A stretch of DNA of 64,000 bases from Franconibacter pulveris DSM 19144 (GCA_000621185.1 KK211221.1:453347-517346); one strand, 5' to 3'. Shown: positions 30,754 through 40,761, counted from the stretch's first letter. The notes: a model not told the origin generated them from the letters alone. Made by a program: numbers and translations.

Positions 30754-33700
30754 CTATTTATTTCGATGGAGAAGAAAATAGAGCGCGGGAATAACCAGCA
30801 TGGAAAGCAGCGGCGCGGTTACCATGCCGCCTATCATCGGCGCAGCGATGCGGCGCATCACCTCTGCGCCGCTTCCGTCGCCCCACATGATGGGCAATAG
30901 CCCCGCCATTATGGTGGCGACCGTCATCGCCTTGGGCCGCACCCGTAGCACCGCGCCTTCATGAATTGCGGCTTTAATATGTTCCTTATTTTCAGACGCC
31001 TGCGAAGTACGTTGTTTCTGCATCGCCTGATTAAGGTAAAGCACCATAATAACGCCAAATTCCGCCGCAACGCCTGCCAGCGCGATAAAACCCACCGCCC
31101 CGGCAACGGAAAGATTATATCCGAGCAGCCAGAGCAGCCAGATGCCGCCAATAAGCGAAAATGGCAGCGTTCCCATAATTATCAGGGCATCGCTCAGTCG
31201 TCCAAAAGTAATATAAAGCAGAATAAAAATAATCAGTAAGGTGAACGGCAGGACGATTTTCAGCTTTTCCGCGGCGCGCTCCAGATATTCAAATTGTCCC
31301 GACCAGGCAAGCGTCACCCCCTGCGGCAGTTTCACCTGCTGCGCAACGGCCTGCTGCATGGCGACGACGGCAGAGCGCAAATCACGCCCGCGCAGGTCAA
31401 CGAACACCCAACTGGAAAGACGCGCATTTTCGCTTCTTAGCATCGGCGGCCCTTCAACAAGGGCTACCTCCGCCAGCTCGCCCAGCGCCACCTGCGCGCC
31501 GCCTGCGGTCACTACAGGCAACTCGCGCAGCTTCTGCACATTGTCGCGCCATTCGCGCGGATAGCGAACGTTAATGGGGTAGCGCTCCCGCCCCTCCACC
31601 GTTTGCGCAATATTGTCACCGCCGACCAGGCTCTCCACCATCGATTGCAACTCTTTTACCGAAACGCCATAGCGCGCGGCTTTGCGCCTGTCGATGGAAA
31701 TATCAACGTAGCGTCCGCCCGTCAGCCGTTCCGCCAGGGCCGAGGTTACCCCTGGCACACTTTTCACCGCCTGTTCTATCTGCTGCGCCACCCGTTCAAT
31801 ATCCGCAAGCGAATTGCCGTTGACCTTAATGCCCACCGGGCTTTTAATCCCCGTCGCCAACATATCGAGGCGGTTGCGGATAGGCGGCACCCAAACGTTA
31901 GCGATGCCGGGCACCTGCACCACGCGGTCCAGCTCCTCAACCAGCCTGTCCATGGTCATACCAGCACGCCACTGCGCGCGCGGCTTAAAGCGAATGGTGG
32001 TTTCAAGCATCGTGAGCGGCGCGGGGTCGGTCGCCGTCTCCGCCCGCCCCGCCTTGCCGAATACGCTCTCTACCTCCGGCACCGTTTTAATAAGCCGGTC
32101 GGTCTGCTGAAGCAGTCGGGCCGCTTCGCGGGCCGAGATCCCGGGCAGCGTGGAGGGCATGTAGAGCAAATCGCCTTCATCCAGCGGCGGCAGAAACTCG
32201 CTGCCGAGACGGCTGAGCGGCCACAGCGTAACCAGCAGCAGGGCCAATGCCAGCGCCAGCGTCGCTTTCGGCCAGGCCAGCGCTTTATTGAGCAACGGCT
32301 CGTAGGCGGCGATAAGCCAGCGGTTAAGCGGGTTTTCTTTTTCTGTACGAATGCGCCCGCGAATAAACGCGCCCATCAGCACAGGCACAAGCGTAATCGC
32401 AAGCCCGGCGGCGACAGCCATCGACCAGGTTTTGGTAAAGGCGAGCGGCGAAAACATACGCCCCTCCTGCGCTTCCAGCGAAAAGACCGGAATAAACGAG
32501 AGCGTAATAATCAGCAGGCTGCAGAACAGCGCAGGCCCGACTTCTGCCGACGCCTCAGCGGCGATACGCCAGTAGTCGCCGCTGCGCGGCTCCTGCTCCG
32601 GATGCTCCCGCCGCCAGTGCTCAAGCACTTTATGCATGTTTTCAATCATCACGATGGCGCCGTCGACCATCGCGCCAATAGCGATAGCGATGCCGCCAAG
32701 CGACATGATGTTGGCGTTAATGCCCTGGTAATGCATCACCACGAAAGCGCCCAGGATCCCGAGCGGCAGTGAAACCATGGCCACCAGCGCCGAGCGAAAG
32801 TGGAACAGAAACAGGGTGCAGACCAGCGCGACCACAATAAACTCTTCGATAAGTTTATGGGTGAGCGTGTCGATAGCGTGTCCGATAAGCGTCGAGCGGT
32901 CATATACCGGCACAATCTCCACGCCTTGCGGCAGCGTACGCTGAATATCAGCAAGCTTCGCCTTCACAGCGTGAATCGTCTCCAGCGCGTTTTTACCGTA
33001 ACGCATGACGATGATGCCGCCCGTCGCCTCCCCTTCGCCATTGAGCTCCGCCACGCCGCGGCGTATCTCCGGACCATGACGCAGGGTGGCGACATCGCCA
33101 AGCATCACCGGCACGCCGTTGCGGTTTACCACTACCGTGTCGCGCAAATCATCAAGGCTCTGAATATAGCCCGTGGAGCGCACCATATATTCCGCTTCCC
33201 CCATCTCTACTACCGCGCCGCCGCTCGCCTGGTTGCCGCTTTGTATGGCGTCGATAACTTGCTGATGCGTAATGCTTAACGCGCGCAGCTTCTCGGGCAG
33301 CAGAACGACCTGATACTGGCGCACCATCCCGCCCACGCTCGCCACTTCAGCCACATTGGGAACGGTTTTGAGTTCATACCTCAGTGTCCACTCCTGCAAC
33401 GAGCGCAGATCGGCAAGGCTATGTGTGCCGCTGCGATCCACCAGCGCGTATTCGTAAACCCAGCCTACCCCGGTGGCATCTGGTCCGAGCGAAGCTTTCG
33501 CCTGGGCGGGCAATTGCGACTGCACCTGGCTTAAATACTCAAGCACCCGCGATCGCGCCCAGTAGAGATCGGTGCCGTCTTCAAACAGGATGTAAATGTA
33601 GGCGTCGCCAAACATCGAAAAGCCGCGCACGGTCTTCGCGCCCGGCACTGAGAGCATGGTGGTGGTAAGCGGATAGGTCACCTGATCTTCTACAATCTGC

Positions 33701-33873
33701 GGCGCTTTTCCCGGGTAACTCACCCGCACAATGACCTGCACATCCGAGAGATCGGGCAAGGCGTCCAGCGGCGCCCGCATGAGAGACCAGACGCCCCAGA
33801 TGGCCAGCCCCAGCGTCGCCAGCAGCACCAGCAGACGGTTTTTCAGCGACCAGCGAATAACAAGCGCGATCAT
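30754..33873 (-). CDS. cusA: Cu(I)/Ag(I) efflux RND pump CusA
   Basis: 1039 residues, twelve membrane helices in the HME-RND pattern, with two large periplasmic domains. The motif [13 protein letters not shown] near residue 400 holds the proton-relay aspartate. The three metal-binding methionines of CusA have counterparts in [19 protein letters not shown] and [11 protein letters not shown]. Together with CusB and the outer-membrane channel it expels monovalent copper and silver. Its ATG overlaps the cusB stop (ATGA). SilA is a close alternative name. The sequence is clearly diverged from the E. coli protein, so orthology is likely but not certain. Confidence 0.9.
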   Translation of the reverse strand: MIALVIRWSLKNRLLVLLATLGLAIWGVWSLMRAPLDALPDLSDVQVIVRVSYPGKAPQIVEDQVTYPLTTTMLSVPGAKTVRGFSMFGDAYIYILFEDGTDLYWARSRVLEYLSQVQSQLPAQAKASLGPDATGVGWVYEYALVDRSGTHSLADLRSLQEWTLRYELKTVPNVAEVASVGGMVRQYQVVLLPEKLRALSITHQQVIDAIQSGNQASGGAVVEMGEAEYMVRSTGYIQSLDDLRDTVVVNRNGVPVMLGDVATLRHGPEIRRGVAELNGEGEATGGIIVMRYGKNALETIHAVKAKLADIQRTLPQGVEIVPVYDRSTLIGHAIDTLTHKLIEEFIVVALVCTLFLFHFRSALVAMVSLPLGILGAFVVMHYQGINANIMSLGGIAIAIGAMVDGAIVMIENMHKVLEHWRREHPEQEPRSGDYWRIAAEASAEVGPALFCSLLIITLSFIPVFSLEAQEGRMFSPLAFTKTWSMAVAAGLAITLVPVLMGAFIRGRIRTEKENPLNRWLIAAYEPLLNKALAWPKATLALALALLLVTLWPLSRLGSEFLPPLDEGDLLYMPSTLPGISAREAARLLQQTDRLIKTVPEVESVFGKAGRAETATDPAPLTMLETTIRFKPRAQWRAGMTMDRLVEELDRVVQVPGIANVWVPPIRNRLDMLATGIKSPVGIKVNGNSLADIERVAQQIEQAVKSVPGVTSALAERLTGGRYVDISIDRRKAARYGVSVKELQSMVESLVGGDNIAQTVEGRERYPINVRYPREWRDNVQKLRELPVVTAGGAQVALGELAEVALVEGPPMLRSENARLSSWVFVDLRGRDLRSAVVAMQQAVAQQVKLPQGVTLAWSGQFEYLERAAEKLKIVLPFTLLIIFILLYITFGRLSDALIIMGTLPFSLIGGIWLLWLLGYNLSVAGAVGFIALAGVAAEFGVIMVLYLNQAMQKQRTSQASENKEHIKAAIHEGAVLRVRPKAMTVATIMAGLLPIMWGDGSGAEVMRRIAAPMIGGMVTAPLLSMLVIPALYFLLHRNK

Positions 33874-35294
33874 GGCTTCGCCTCCCCGGCAGGCATGAGG
33901 TGGGTAATCACGGCTCCCGCTTTCTCATCAACGGTAAAATGAAACGTCACCTTGTCCCCTACCCGTATTCCCGTAACGGGGCGCGCAAGCGCAAAATCCA
34001 TGGTCATCGCCCCCCAGTTAAGCGCCGCAATGGGGCCATGCGCGAGGGTGACGCTGTCAGCTTCCAGCGCTTTCACTACGCCCTCGCCGGCATAGCTTGC
34101 GCTCACGGCCGCCTCTTGCGGCAGCGCGCTGCGCAAACTCGCTTCGGAATCGATAAGGAACTGACCGGAAGTGACCACTCGCTCTCCTTCCTTGAGTCCG
34201 GCAAGCACTTCCACAAAACCGTCGCTATGCACGCCAGTCGTCACGTTAACCGGCGCAAAGCGTCCCCCCTCCTGCGCCACCAGCACCCGACCGCCGTTGC
34301 TGGTCTCGATGAGCGCCTCTTCGGGAATAGCCAGCCGGGAGGGAACCGCCGTTTCCTTAGCGCGTTGCACAGTGAGATACATGCCGGGCCGCAGCTTTTG
34401 CTGCGGGTTATCCAACACCACCCGCGCTTTTCGCGTGCGCGTTCCGCTCTCAAGCGTCGGCAACAGTTCGCTTACGCGCCCGGTAAACCCCTCGCCCGGC
34501 CAGCTTTCACTGTGGGCGACCACTTCGCTCGCGGGCTCCAGCGTTTGCGAGGCGGGGTAATCCACCACCAGCCAGACAGAGTCCAGGCCTGCTAGCTCAA
34601 ACAGCGGCGCGGTCGCCGCTACCTGCGCCCCTTCCCGCGTTTCAAGTTTTGTGACATACCCATTCCGGCTGGCCCGCAGGGTCACGCGCGGTTGCGGTTT
34701 GCCGCTGCGCTCAACGAGCGCGATCACCTCCTGAGGCATAAACTGCAGCGCCAACCGTTCGCGAGCGGCATTGCTCAGCGCAGAGTCGCCAAGCTGCCGC
34801 ACCGCCAGATAAGTCTGCTGGGCCGCCGTCCACTGCGGGATCCAGAGTCTTGCCAACGGCTCTCCCGCTTTAACCTGTTGCCCCGTCGCGCGAACAAAAA
34901 GTTTTTCCACCACGCCGGTCGCCGTAGCGGGCACCACCTCCACGCTGCGCTCATCCTGCTCCACGGTCGCGAAAGCGGAGAAAGGCGACGCCAGCGCGCG
35001 CCGCTCGACTGGCGCGGTGCGCATGCCAAGGTTTTGCTGCTGGCGGGCGTCCACTGTCACACCGCCCTGCTGCGTCTCTTCATCGGCGTAGCGCGGCACC
35101 AAATCCATTTCCATAAAAGGCGACTTGCCTGGCTTATCGAAACGCTGGCCTGGCACCATGGGGTCATACCAGTAGAGCACCCGGCGCTCCGGCTTCTGGC
35201 TTGCGCCTTCAGATGCTTGCTCACGACCAGCCCAGTAGCCCGCCGCCGCCATAAACAGAGAGAGCGCTAACGCGCTTAAGGTTAATTTTTTCAT
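33870..35294 (-). CDS. cusB: CusB-type membrane-fusion protein with a C-terminal CusF-like domain
   Basis: 474 residues against about 407 in E. coli CusB. A signal/anchor segment ([18 protein letters not shown]) is followed by a methionine-containing heavy-metal-binding region (YWYDPMVPG... [10 protein letters not shown]) near residues 40-72. The hairpin, lipoyl and barrel domains of the periplasmic adaptor family follow (to about 390). The last 80 residues are an extra domain with [19 protein letters not shown], which keeps the His, Trp, Met, Met pattern that binds Cu(I)/Ag(I) in CusF. The domain is thus a built-in metallochaperone. Start and stop overlap cusC and cusA by ATGA. Confidence 0.9.
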   Translation of the reverse strand: MKKLTLSALALSLFMAAAGYWAGREQASEGASQKPERRVLYWYDPMVPGQRFDKPGKSPFMEMDLVPRYADEETQQGGVTVDARQQQNLGMRTAPVERRALASPFSAFATVEQDERSVEVVPATATGVVEKLFVRATGQQVKAGEPLARLWIPQWTAAQQTYLAVRQLGDSALSNAARERLALQFMPQEVIALVERSGKPQPRVTLRASRNGYVTKLETREGAQVAATAPLFELAGLDSVWLVVDYPASQTLEPASEVVAHSESWPGEGFTGRVSELLPTLESGTRTRKARVVLDNPQQKLRPGMYLTVQRAKETAVPSRLAIPEEALIETSNGGRVLVAQEGGRFAPVNVTTGVHSDGFVEVLAGLKEGERVVTSGQFLIDSEASLRSALPQEAAVSASYAGEGVVKALEADSVTLAHGPIAALNWGAMTMDFALARPVTGIRVGDKVTFHFTVDEKAGAVITHLMPAGEAKP

Positions 35295-36547
35295 TGTGCT
35301 AACGCCTCGGGAGTGAGGTAACGAAGGGCAACCCAGCGGCTGGCGAGTGTCTTTTCGGCGCTGATGGCGCTGGTTTCGCTGTTCAGCACGTCGCGCCGCG
35401 CCGCCAGCACGGCGGCAATATCGCTTTCCCCTGCGCGATATTGCGCCTCCAGCAAAGCGAGCCGCTGGCGCTGCAGCGGAACTATCTCCTGCCGCTGACG
35501 AGTCCAGAGCGTCTGCGCAGCCTGATACTCCGCAAGCAGCGTGCGCACCCGGGCTATCTCATCCCTCGTCACCTGCGCCAGCTTGTCGTTCGCCTCATAG
35601 GCGCGGGAGAGATCGGCGGCGTAATCCTTTTGCTGGCGGTGCCCCTGGAACAGCGGCAGATCGACGGTCACCATAATGCCCGCCATATCCTCTTCCCGTT
35701 GTGCACGTTTGCCATACCACACCTCCACGCCCACATCCGGTTTGGCCGCCACCGCAGACTGGGCGGAGCGGGCTTTCGCAACCTCCGCTTCCCGTGCGGC
35801 GAGCGCAAGCTCCGGGTGCTGCGCGACCGCCTGTTCAAGCGCGGCAGGGTCGGCGGGCAACCGCTGATAGCGCGGCAGCGGACCGCGCGCGTCAGTAATC
35901 TCCTCGCCCGTTAATTGCAGCAGCCGCGTTCTGGCAAGCGTAACGTCGCGCTCAGCAAGGGTGACATTATCGCGAAGCGCCGCCAGCGCCATCTGCAGCT
36001 CCACCACGGAAGCGGCGGACGTTTCCCCGGCGCCGACCCCCGCTTTTTGTGCGGGCAGCTGGCGTTCGGTTTCCACGACCAACCGTTGCGCCGCCTGCAG
36101 CGCTTTTTGCGACAGGGCGAGATCAAGCCAGGCCTGCGCCGCATCGCGTTGCAGGGCGGCGAGAATGACATCCACTTTGGCCCGGACGCTGGCGGATTCG
36201 GCGATAAGGGTCTGGGCTTTACGTTCGCGCTTTTCGCCGCTGACATACTCCTGCATTACGCCGATACGCTGCATGGTCATGCCGTCGCGCGTGAAGCGAC
36301 GGGCATTGCCGCCCTCCACCGGGACGTTTTCAATACCCACTTTCAGTTTCGGGTCCGGCAGTTCGCGCGCCGAGTCCGCCATGGCGCGCCAGGCGCGCTC
36401 TTCGTTGCGGCTGGCGGAAAGCCCGGCGGAGTAGCGCTGTGCGGCGCTCAGGGTTTGCTCCAGCGTCCACGGCGCCGCCTCTGCGGCGAAACAGACGCAG
36501 GCGAGCACGCCCCCTGCGAGCCAGAGGCTCAGGGTTGTTAGTTTCAT
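35291..36547 (-). CDS. cusC: TolC-family outer-membrane channel of the Cus system
   Basis: 418 residues from ATG 36547, which has GGAGG 4 nt upstream; a GTG at 36550 is too close to that site. It is an outer-membrane efflux protein with two OEP repeats rich in coiled-coil helices (AAQRYSAGLSASRNEERAWRAM; AAREAEVAKARSAQSAVAAKPD). The N-terminus is a signal peptide with AEA-AP as a possible cleavage site. A cysteine pair (VLACVC) is present but does not form a good lipobox, unlike the lipidated CusC of E. coli. CzcC-like is the other fair description. Confidence 0.85.
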   Translation of the reverse strand: MKLTTLSLWLAGGVLACVCFAAEAAPWTLEQTLSAAQRYSAGLSASRNEERAWRAMADSARELPDPKLKVGIENVPVEGGNARRFTRDGMTMQRIGVMQEYVSGEKRERKAQTLIAESASVRAKVDVILAALQRDAAQAWLDLALSQKALQAAQRLVVETERQLPAQKAGVGAGETSAASVVELQMALAALRDNVTLAERDVTLARTRLLQLTGEEITDARGPLPRYQRLPADPAALEQAVAQHPELALAAREAEVAKARSAQSAVAAKPDVGVEVWYGKRAQREEDMAGIMVTVDLPLFQGHRQQKDYAADLSRAYEANDKLAQVTRDEIARVRTLLAEYQAAQTLWTRQRQEIVPLQRQRLALLEAQYRAGESDIAAVLAARRDVLNSETSAISAEKTLASRWVALRYLTPEALAQ

Positions 36548-36559
36548 CACGCCTCCGTT

Positions 36560-36886
36560 TTACTTCGCAGGCGATGCGGAAAGGAGCTGATATCCCCCGG
36601 CCGTCTGGCGGAAGGTGAACGCCACGGCATCGCCCGGTTTTAGCGCCACCGGCGTGGCGGGCTGGGCGAACGTCATGGTCATCGGCGGCCAGTTAAGCGC
36701 GGGAATAGCCTGATGGGCGATAGCGACGCCTTGCGCGTCCGCCTTCTTCACAATGCCCTGAGAGGCGTATACGGACGCGTCAGCTGACGCCATCTGATGC
36801 ATATCATGATGCGGTGCGGTAAACGCGGAAAAGGAAGTCAACGCGGCAACGGCCGCCAGTAAAACGCAAAACACTAAGCGAGACAT
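36560..36886 (-). CDS. cusF: Periplasmic CusF-like copper/silver-binding protein
   Basis: 108 residues: signal peptide (about residues 1-23, LAAVAALTSFSAFTA), a spacer with HHDMHQM, then a CusF fold. The ligand pattern is complete: His in VAIAHQAIP, Trp in LNWPP, and the two Met of PMTMTF. CusF ferries Cu(I)/Ag(I) to CusB. It lies just upstream of cusC rather than between cusC and cusB as in E. coli. A second copy of this domain is fused to CusB next door. Confidence 0.9.
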   Translation of the reverse strand: MSRLVFCVLLAAVAALTSFSAFTAPHHDMHQMASADASVYASQGIVKKADAQGVAIAHQAIPALNWPPMTMTFAQPATPVALKPGDAVAFTFRQTAGGYQLLSASPAK

Positions 36887-36950
36887 AATTTTCTCCAGAA
36901 TTCAGTCGGTAAAAGGGCCTGAGCCCGGTAAAGGCACGACAGTTCTGGAT

Positions 36951-37358
36951 CTATTCGCGAAACCGGCAAAAACGAAGCGTTGCCGGCGGCCCTGCTGCGG
37001 GAGGGGTAAGCGACCAGTGAGAAGCGATAACGGGCGGGCAAGGCGGCTGCGCCACAGCCAGCGTATCGGCAACCGGCAGCGCCGTAAGAGAGAGATGCAC
37101 GGTCTCTTTTTGCGCGAGATCCGGCACGCAGTGTTTTTCACAGGCGGGGGATTTGGCATGAGCGTCGGGCATCGCCGGGCTTTGCAGATGCCCGATGTGC
37201 TGCGCCATGACCGTATCGCCGCTAATCGCCAGCCCGCAATCATGGGAGGCGAGAGCAAGCTGGCTGCCGATAAACAAAAAGCCCAGCGCCAACAGCAGCC
37301 TTAACAGGTGCTGACGGAGCGCGCGCAGACTTTTGATTCTGGCAAACAGCGTCGGCAT
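36951..37358 (-). CDS. DUF2946-like Cys/His protein, first gene of the cus operon
   Basis: 135 residues. A basic N-terminus and one hydrophobic segment (HLLRLLLALGFLFIGSQLALASHD) suggest a signal peptide or anchor. The remainder is periplasmic and carries HDCGLAIS and SPACEKHCVPDLAQ, a CxxxC with flanking histidines that could bind copper, plus a Pro-rich tail. Small proteins of this look often accompany copper-resistance genes. It lies 64 nt upstream of cusF on the same strand and is taken as operon head. The function is unknown. Confidence 0.7.
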   Translation of the reverse strand: MPTLFARIKSLRALRQHLLRLLLALGFLFIGSQLALASHDCGLAISGDTVMAQHIGHLQSPAMPDAHAKSPACEKHCVPDLAQKETVHLSLTALPVADTLAVAQPPCPPVIASHWSLTPPAAGPPATLRFCRFRE

Positions 37359-37616
37359 ACATTCACTTTATGAATAGAAATTATCGGGAGTATAACGAGG
37401 CGAGATTCACTTAGACACGCCTTTTTAAGGCTTTTGCATACGGCCCGCTAAAAAACACCTTTAATTAACATTCAGGCCATTTTCCCCACGACATTATTTA
37501 CCTCTTCGCTAACAATTGACGCACGCTAATAACCTCCCTTAGGTGAAACTGGCCCGTATAATTATTTACTTACCTTTTCAGCTACGGTACAAAATTGCAC
37601 GCAACCACGCTTTTCG
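37359..37616. other. Divergent control region between the cus operon and dcuC
   Basis: An AT-rich gap of 379 nt in all. I looked for a CusR box (AAAATGACAAnnTTGTCATTTT) or a CueR palindrome for the leftward cus operon and found none. No cusRS or cueR gene is in the window. The rightward half holds the FNR box of dcuC, listed separately. Confidence 0.4.
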
Positions 37617-37630
37617 TTGATTTTTATCAG
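37617..37630 (+). promoter_or_regulatory. FNR box upstream of dcuC
   Basis: TTGATTTTTATCAG matches the FNR consensus TTGATnnnnATCAA at 9 of 10 defined bases. It lies 108 nt before the dcuC ATG. E. coli dcuC is activated by FNR in anaerobic growth, so the site fits the gene. Confidence 0.75.
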
Positions 37631-37737
37631 CTAAACGCGTTGAAGATTTAGGCACATTCGTTGCGTTTCTTCCCCCTTTCTTATTATGACTTGTTATTCG
37701 GGCGCCCTGTCGCGGGCCGCGATTAGCAGAGGAATTT

Positions 37738-39114
37738 ATGCAAATACTTCTGGAGCTTTTTATCGGCGTCATCGTCATTGCCGGTGTGGCGCGTTATATC
37801 ATTAAAGGCTATTCCGCCACCGGCGTGTTATTTGTCGGCGGCCTGCTTTTGTTAATCATCAGCGCGCTGATGGGTCATCAGGTTTTACCGGCCAGCAGCG
37901 AGTCCACCGGTTATACCGCCACCGATATCGTCGAATATGTCAAAATCTTGCTGATGAGCCGCGGCGGCGATCTCGGCATGATGATTATGATGCTGTGCGG
38001 GTTTGCCGCTTACATGACCCACATCGGCGCGAACGATATGGTGGTTAAGCTCGCGTCAAAGCCGCTGCGCTACATCAACTCCCCTTATCTGCTGATGATT
38101 GCCGCCTATTTCGTCGCCTGCCTGATGTCGCTCGCCGTCTCTTCAGCAACCGGCCTTGGCGTGTTGCTTATGGCCACGCTCTTTCCGGTGATGGTGAACG
38201 TCGGCATCAGCCGCGGCGCTGCCGCCGCCATTTGCGCCTCGCCTGCGGCGATCATTCTTTCGCCCACCTCCGGCGACGTGGTGCTGGCCGCTAAAGCCGC
38301 CGAAATGCCGCTTATCGATTTCGCGTTTAAAACCACATTGCCGATTTCCATCGCCGCGATTATCGCCATGGCGATTGCTCACTTTTTCTGGCAGCGCTAT
38401 CTCGATAAAAAAGAGCAGGTAAGCCACGAGATGCTGGACGTTAGCGACATCGAAACCACGGCGCCGTCGTTTTACGCCATCCTGCCCTTTACGCCTATCC
38501 TCGGGGTGCTGATTTTCGACGGCAAATGGGGGCCGCAACTGCATATCATCACGATTCTGGTGCTGTGCATTTTGCTGAGCGCGGTGATCGAATTTTTTCG
38601 CGGCTTCAATACGCAAAAGGTCTTTTCCGGGCTTGAGGTCGCCTATCGCGGCATGGCGGACGCGTTTGCAGGCGTGGTGATCCTGCTGGTCGCCGCCGGC
38701 GTTTTCGCTCAGGGGTTAAGCGCCATCGGCTTTATCGAAAGCCTTATCTCTATCGCCACCTCGTTTGGCTCCGCCAGCATTATTCTGATGCTGGTGCTGG
38801 TGACGCTGACCATGCTCGCCGCCATGACGACCGGCTCCGGCAACGCGCCGTTTTATGCCTTCGTGGAGATGATCCCGAAACTTGCCCACAGCTCCGGCAT
38901 CAACCCCGCCTACCTGTCGATTCCTATGCTGCAGGCCTCAAACCTTGGCCGCACCATTTCACCGGTTTCAGGCGTCGTGGTCGCAGTGGCCGGGATGGCA
39001 AAAATCTCGCCTTTTGAAGTGGTGAAGCGCACGTCAGTCCCGGTTGTCGTAGGCCTGCTCGTGGTGATTATCGCCACCCAGCTGCTGGTGCCTTCCGCCG
39101 CGCTTGCGCAGTAA
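37738..39114 (+). CDS. dcuC: Anaerobic C4-dicarboxylate transporter DcuC
   Basis: 458 residues (E. coli 461) with about twelve membrane helices. Long stretches match DcuC, for example GFAAYMTHIGANDMVVKL, SSATGLGVLLMATLFPVM and NLGRTISPVSGVVVAVAGMA. It exports succinate and exchanges C4-dicarboxylates during fermentation. AGAGGAA precedes the ATG. Unlike E. coli, the citrate-fermentation genes (citCDEFXGT, dpiAB) do not separate it from rna. A terminator follows at 39129-39151. Confidence 0.96.
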   Translation: MQILLELFIGVIVIAGVARYIIKGYSATGVLFVGGLLLLIISALMGHQVLPASSESTGYTATDIVEYVKILLMSRGGDLGMMIMMLCGFAAYMTHIGANDMVVKLASKPLRYINSPYLLMIAAYFVACLMSLAVSSATGLGVLLMATLFPVMVNVGISRGAAAAICASPAAIILSPTSGDVVLAAKAAEMPLIDFAFKTTLPISIAAIIAMAIAHFFWQRYLDKKEQVSHEMLDVSDIETTAPSFYAILPFTPILGVLIFDGKWGPQLHIITILVLCILLSAVIEFFRGFNTQKVFSGLEVAYRGMADAFAGVVILLVAAGVFAQGLSAIGFIESLISIATSFGSASIILMLVLVTLTMLAAMTTGSGNAPFYAFVEMIPKLAHSSGINPAYLSIPMLQASNLGRTISPVSGVVVAVAGMAKISPFEVVKRTSVPVVVGLLVVIIATQLLVPSAALAQ

Positions 39115-39128
39115 CACCTGTCGTGATG

Positions 39129-39151
39129 AAAAGCGCCTGCGGGCGCTTTTT
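39129..39151 (+). terminator. Terminator of dcuC
   Basis: AAAAGCGCC, TGCG, GGCGCTTTTT: a 9-bp stem with U-tract, 14 nt after the stop. Confidence 0.85.
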
Positions 39152-39202
39152 GTGTTTAAATAAATAGTAATAATTAAACGCTTTCAAATATTGAGAAACA
39201 GA

Positions 39203-40036
39203 ATGTTCAGGATGCGAAACGTAGCCCTTTGCGGGCTGATGTTGTCAGGATGGCATATCGCCCAGGCGGCGGAAACGAAACCGCTGATAGCGGAAGCGAA
39301 GCCGCTGGTGGCGCAAAAATATCAGGATTTTGACCGCTACGTGCTGGCGCTCTCCTGGCAAACCGGCTTTTGCCAGAGCATGCATGACCGCAAGCGGGAC
39401 GAACCTCAGGAGTGCAGCACGCAAAAAGAGCAGGACGATAAGCGCACTTACCTGACCGCGCACGGCCTGTGGCCCGGCCTGCCGAAGTCTATCGCCGCGC
39501 GGGGCGTCGATGAACGACGCTGGATGCGCTATGGCTGCGCCACCCGCCCGATCCCGGATATGCCGATGGCAAGCCCTGCCAGAAAATGCGCCGCCGCGGA
39601 AACCGGGCTGTCGCTGGAATCCGCCGCACGCCTGAGCGAAGTGATGCCCGGCGCCGGAGGCGACTCCTGTCTTGAGCGTTACGAATACGCCAAGCACGGC
39701 GTCTGCTTCGGCTTCGACCCGGACGCCTATTTCGGCGCCATGGTGCGCCTGAATGGCGAAATTAAGCAGAGCGCGCTCGGTGCTTTCCTTGCCGACAACT
39801 ACGGTAAAACCATTCGCCGGGCGGATTTTGATAAAGCGCTGGCCAGAGCCTGGGGCAACGGCAGCGTGAAAGCGGTGAAACTCACCTGCAGCGGCAACCC
39901 TGCCTACCTGACCGAAATGCAGATTTCCCTTAACGCGGCGAGCATCAATGCCCCGCTCTCGCCCGCCTCTTTTGCCCCGCAGCCGCATCCGGGCAACTGC
40001 GGCAAGCAGTTTGTGCTGGATGAAGTGGGCTATTAA
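39203..40036 (+). CDS. rna: Periplasmic ribonuclease I (RNase T2 family)
   Basis: 277 residues from ATG 39203, with GAGAA 5 nt upstream; TTG 39191 and ATG 39212 are alternatives. A signal peptide ends near IAQA-AE. Both catalytic motifs of RNase T2 are present: CAS1 in LTAHGLWPGLP and CAS2 in YEYAKHGVCFGF, with paired cysteines for disulfides. It is a broad-specificity periplasmic RNase. Two hairpins follow (40048-40071 and 40080-40105). Confidence 0.95.
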   Translation: MFRMRNVALCGLMLSGWHIAQAAETKPLIAEAKPLVAQKYQDFDRYVLALSWQTGFCQSMHDRKRDEPQECSTQKEQDDKRTYLTAHGLWPGLPKSIAARGVDERRWMRYGCATRPIPDMPMASPARKCAAAETGLSLESAARLSEVMPGAGGDSCLERYEYAKHGVCFGFDPDAYFGAMVRLNGEIKQSALGAFLADNYGKTIRRADFDKALARAWGNGSVKAVKLTCSGNPAYLTEMQISLNAASINAPLSPASFAPQPHPGNCGKQFVLDEVGY

Positions 40037-40047
40037 GACAAGACGCG

Positions 40048-40120
40048 CTTCGGCAAGAGGTTAAGCCGAAGACGTTTGCAGGGCGGCACGGCGCAACGCC
40101 GCCCTGGCGTTTGCGTTTTT
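40048..40120. terminator. Two hairpins between convergent rna and the small secreted-protein gene
   Basis: CTTCGGC ... GCCGAAG (40048-40071), then AGGGCGGC ... GCCGCCCT (40080-40105) and a T-run at 40116-40120. They should end the rna transcript; the second may also act on the opposing gene. Confidence 0.7.
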
Positions 40121-40403
40121 ATCCCTCGTTGGCCTCGCGCCAGGCTTTCACCATTGCTGGCGTAATATCCTCTTTATAGCACAGCGGCGATTCGCCGCCC
40201 GGTCGGCTCCAGGCGCTGCGCCCGCCACAGCTGCGGCCGTTGCGCATGCTGTTATAAGGGCACGGGCAGTTGCCGGAATAATCCGCTATCGATTCCTTAA
40301 TCATTTGGGCTTTGACCTGGTCGTCACTAAGCCGCGCCTCGGCAGGCAACGTCCACAACCCGGCGGCAGCGAACGTCGCCGCGATTAGCACAACAAGACG
40401 CAT
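40119..40403 (-). CDS. Small secreted cysteine-containing protein, function unknown
   Basis: 94 residues with AAGGAGTT just upstream of the ATG. A clear signal peptide (VVLIAATFAAAGLWTLPAEA-RL) gives a mature protein of about 70 residues. It has four cysteines in the pattern CPCP...SCGGRSAWSRPGG...LCYK. The motif MRNGRSCGGRSAWSRPGG looks like a conserved family signature seen in short exported proteins of many proteobacteria, but I cannot name a function. The four cysteines suggest two disulfides or a metal site. Confidence 0.75.
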   Translation of the reverse strand: MRLVVLIAATFAAAGLWTLPAEARLSDDQVKAQMIKESIADYSGNCPCPYNSMRNGRSCGGRSAWSRPGGESPLCYKEDITPAMVKAWREANEG

Positions 40404-40761
40404 GGGTAACTCCTTAAACCGTCATTTCGCCTTTCCGCTGTGATGGTATAGCGGAAACCTGTTTTTATCTGCGCCTGGAAAAGGGGGGGCCCGGCGATAA
40501 AGCTAATAAGCTCGGGCTGCATCGCCGCGGCTGTCCCTGCAAGGGCTTATTAATTGCAGGCAGTGTCGCGAAATATAACGCTGGCGGTATTAACATCGGT
40601 CACGAAAGGGAAAATCGAGAGAATAATTCTTTAGAGGTAGATCAAACTCAGCGCAAATAATGACTTTGCACAGCAGATTAATCAAAAACAATATAATTAC
40701 TGAATGTGATTATTTAATTAATGCGATGGTGAGGGTGTTTACAGCCATAAGAAATAAAAAC
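40404..40761. other. Gap between the small secreted-protein gene and the palatinose operon
   Basis: About 360 nt, AT-rich in its right half (40640-40740). No ORF with a ribosome site and no repeat shared with the other end of the insertion was seen. It probably holds the promoter of the leftward small gene. It marks the left boundary of the genes inserted between rna and rnk. Confidence 0.4.

Noticed and set aside
31603-32772. 389-codon open frame antisense to cusA
   Set aside because: Shadow frame of the RND pump; no start signal or domain.
36902-37258. 118-codon frame overlapping the head gene of the cus operon
   Set aside because: It is the alternate frame of the same strand; the 135-residue frame has a signal peptide and the CxxxC motif, this one is Arg/Ser-rich without features.
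37359-37737. CusR or CueR operator for the cus operon
   Set aside because: No inverted repeat resembling either consensus was found by eye in this gap.
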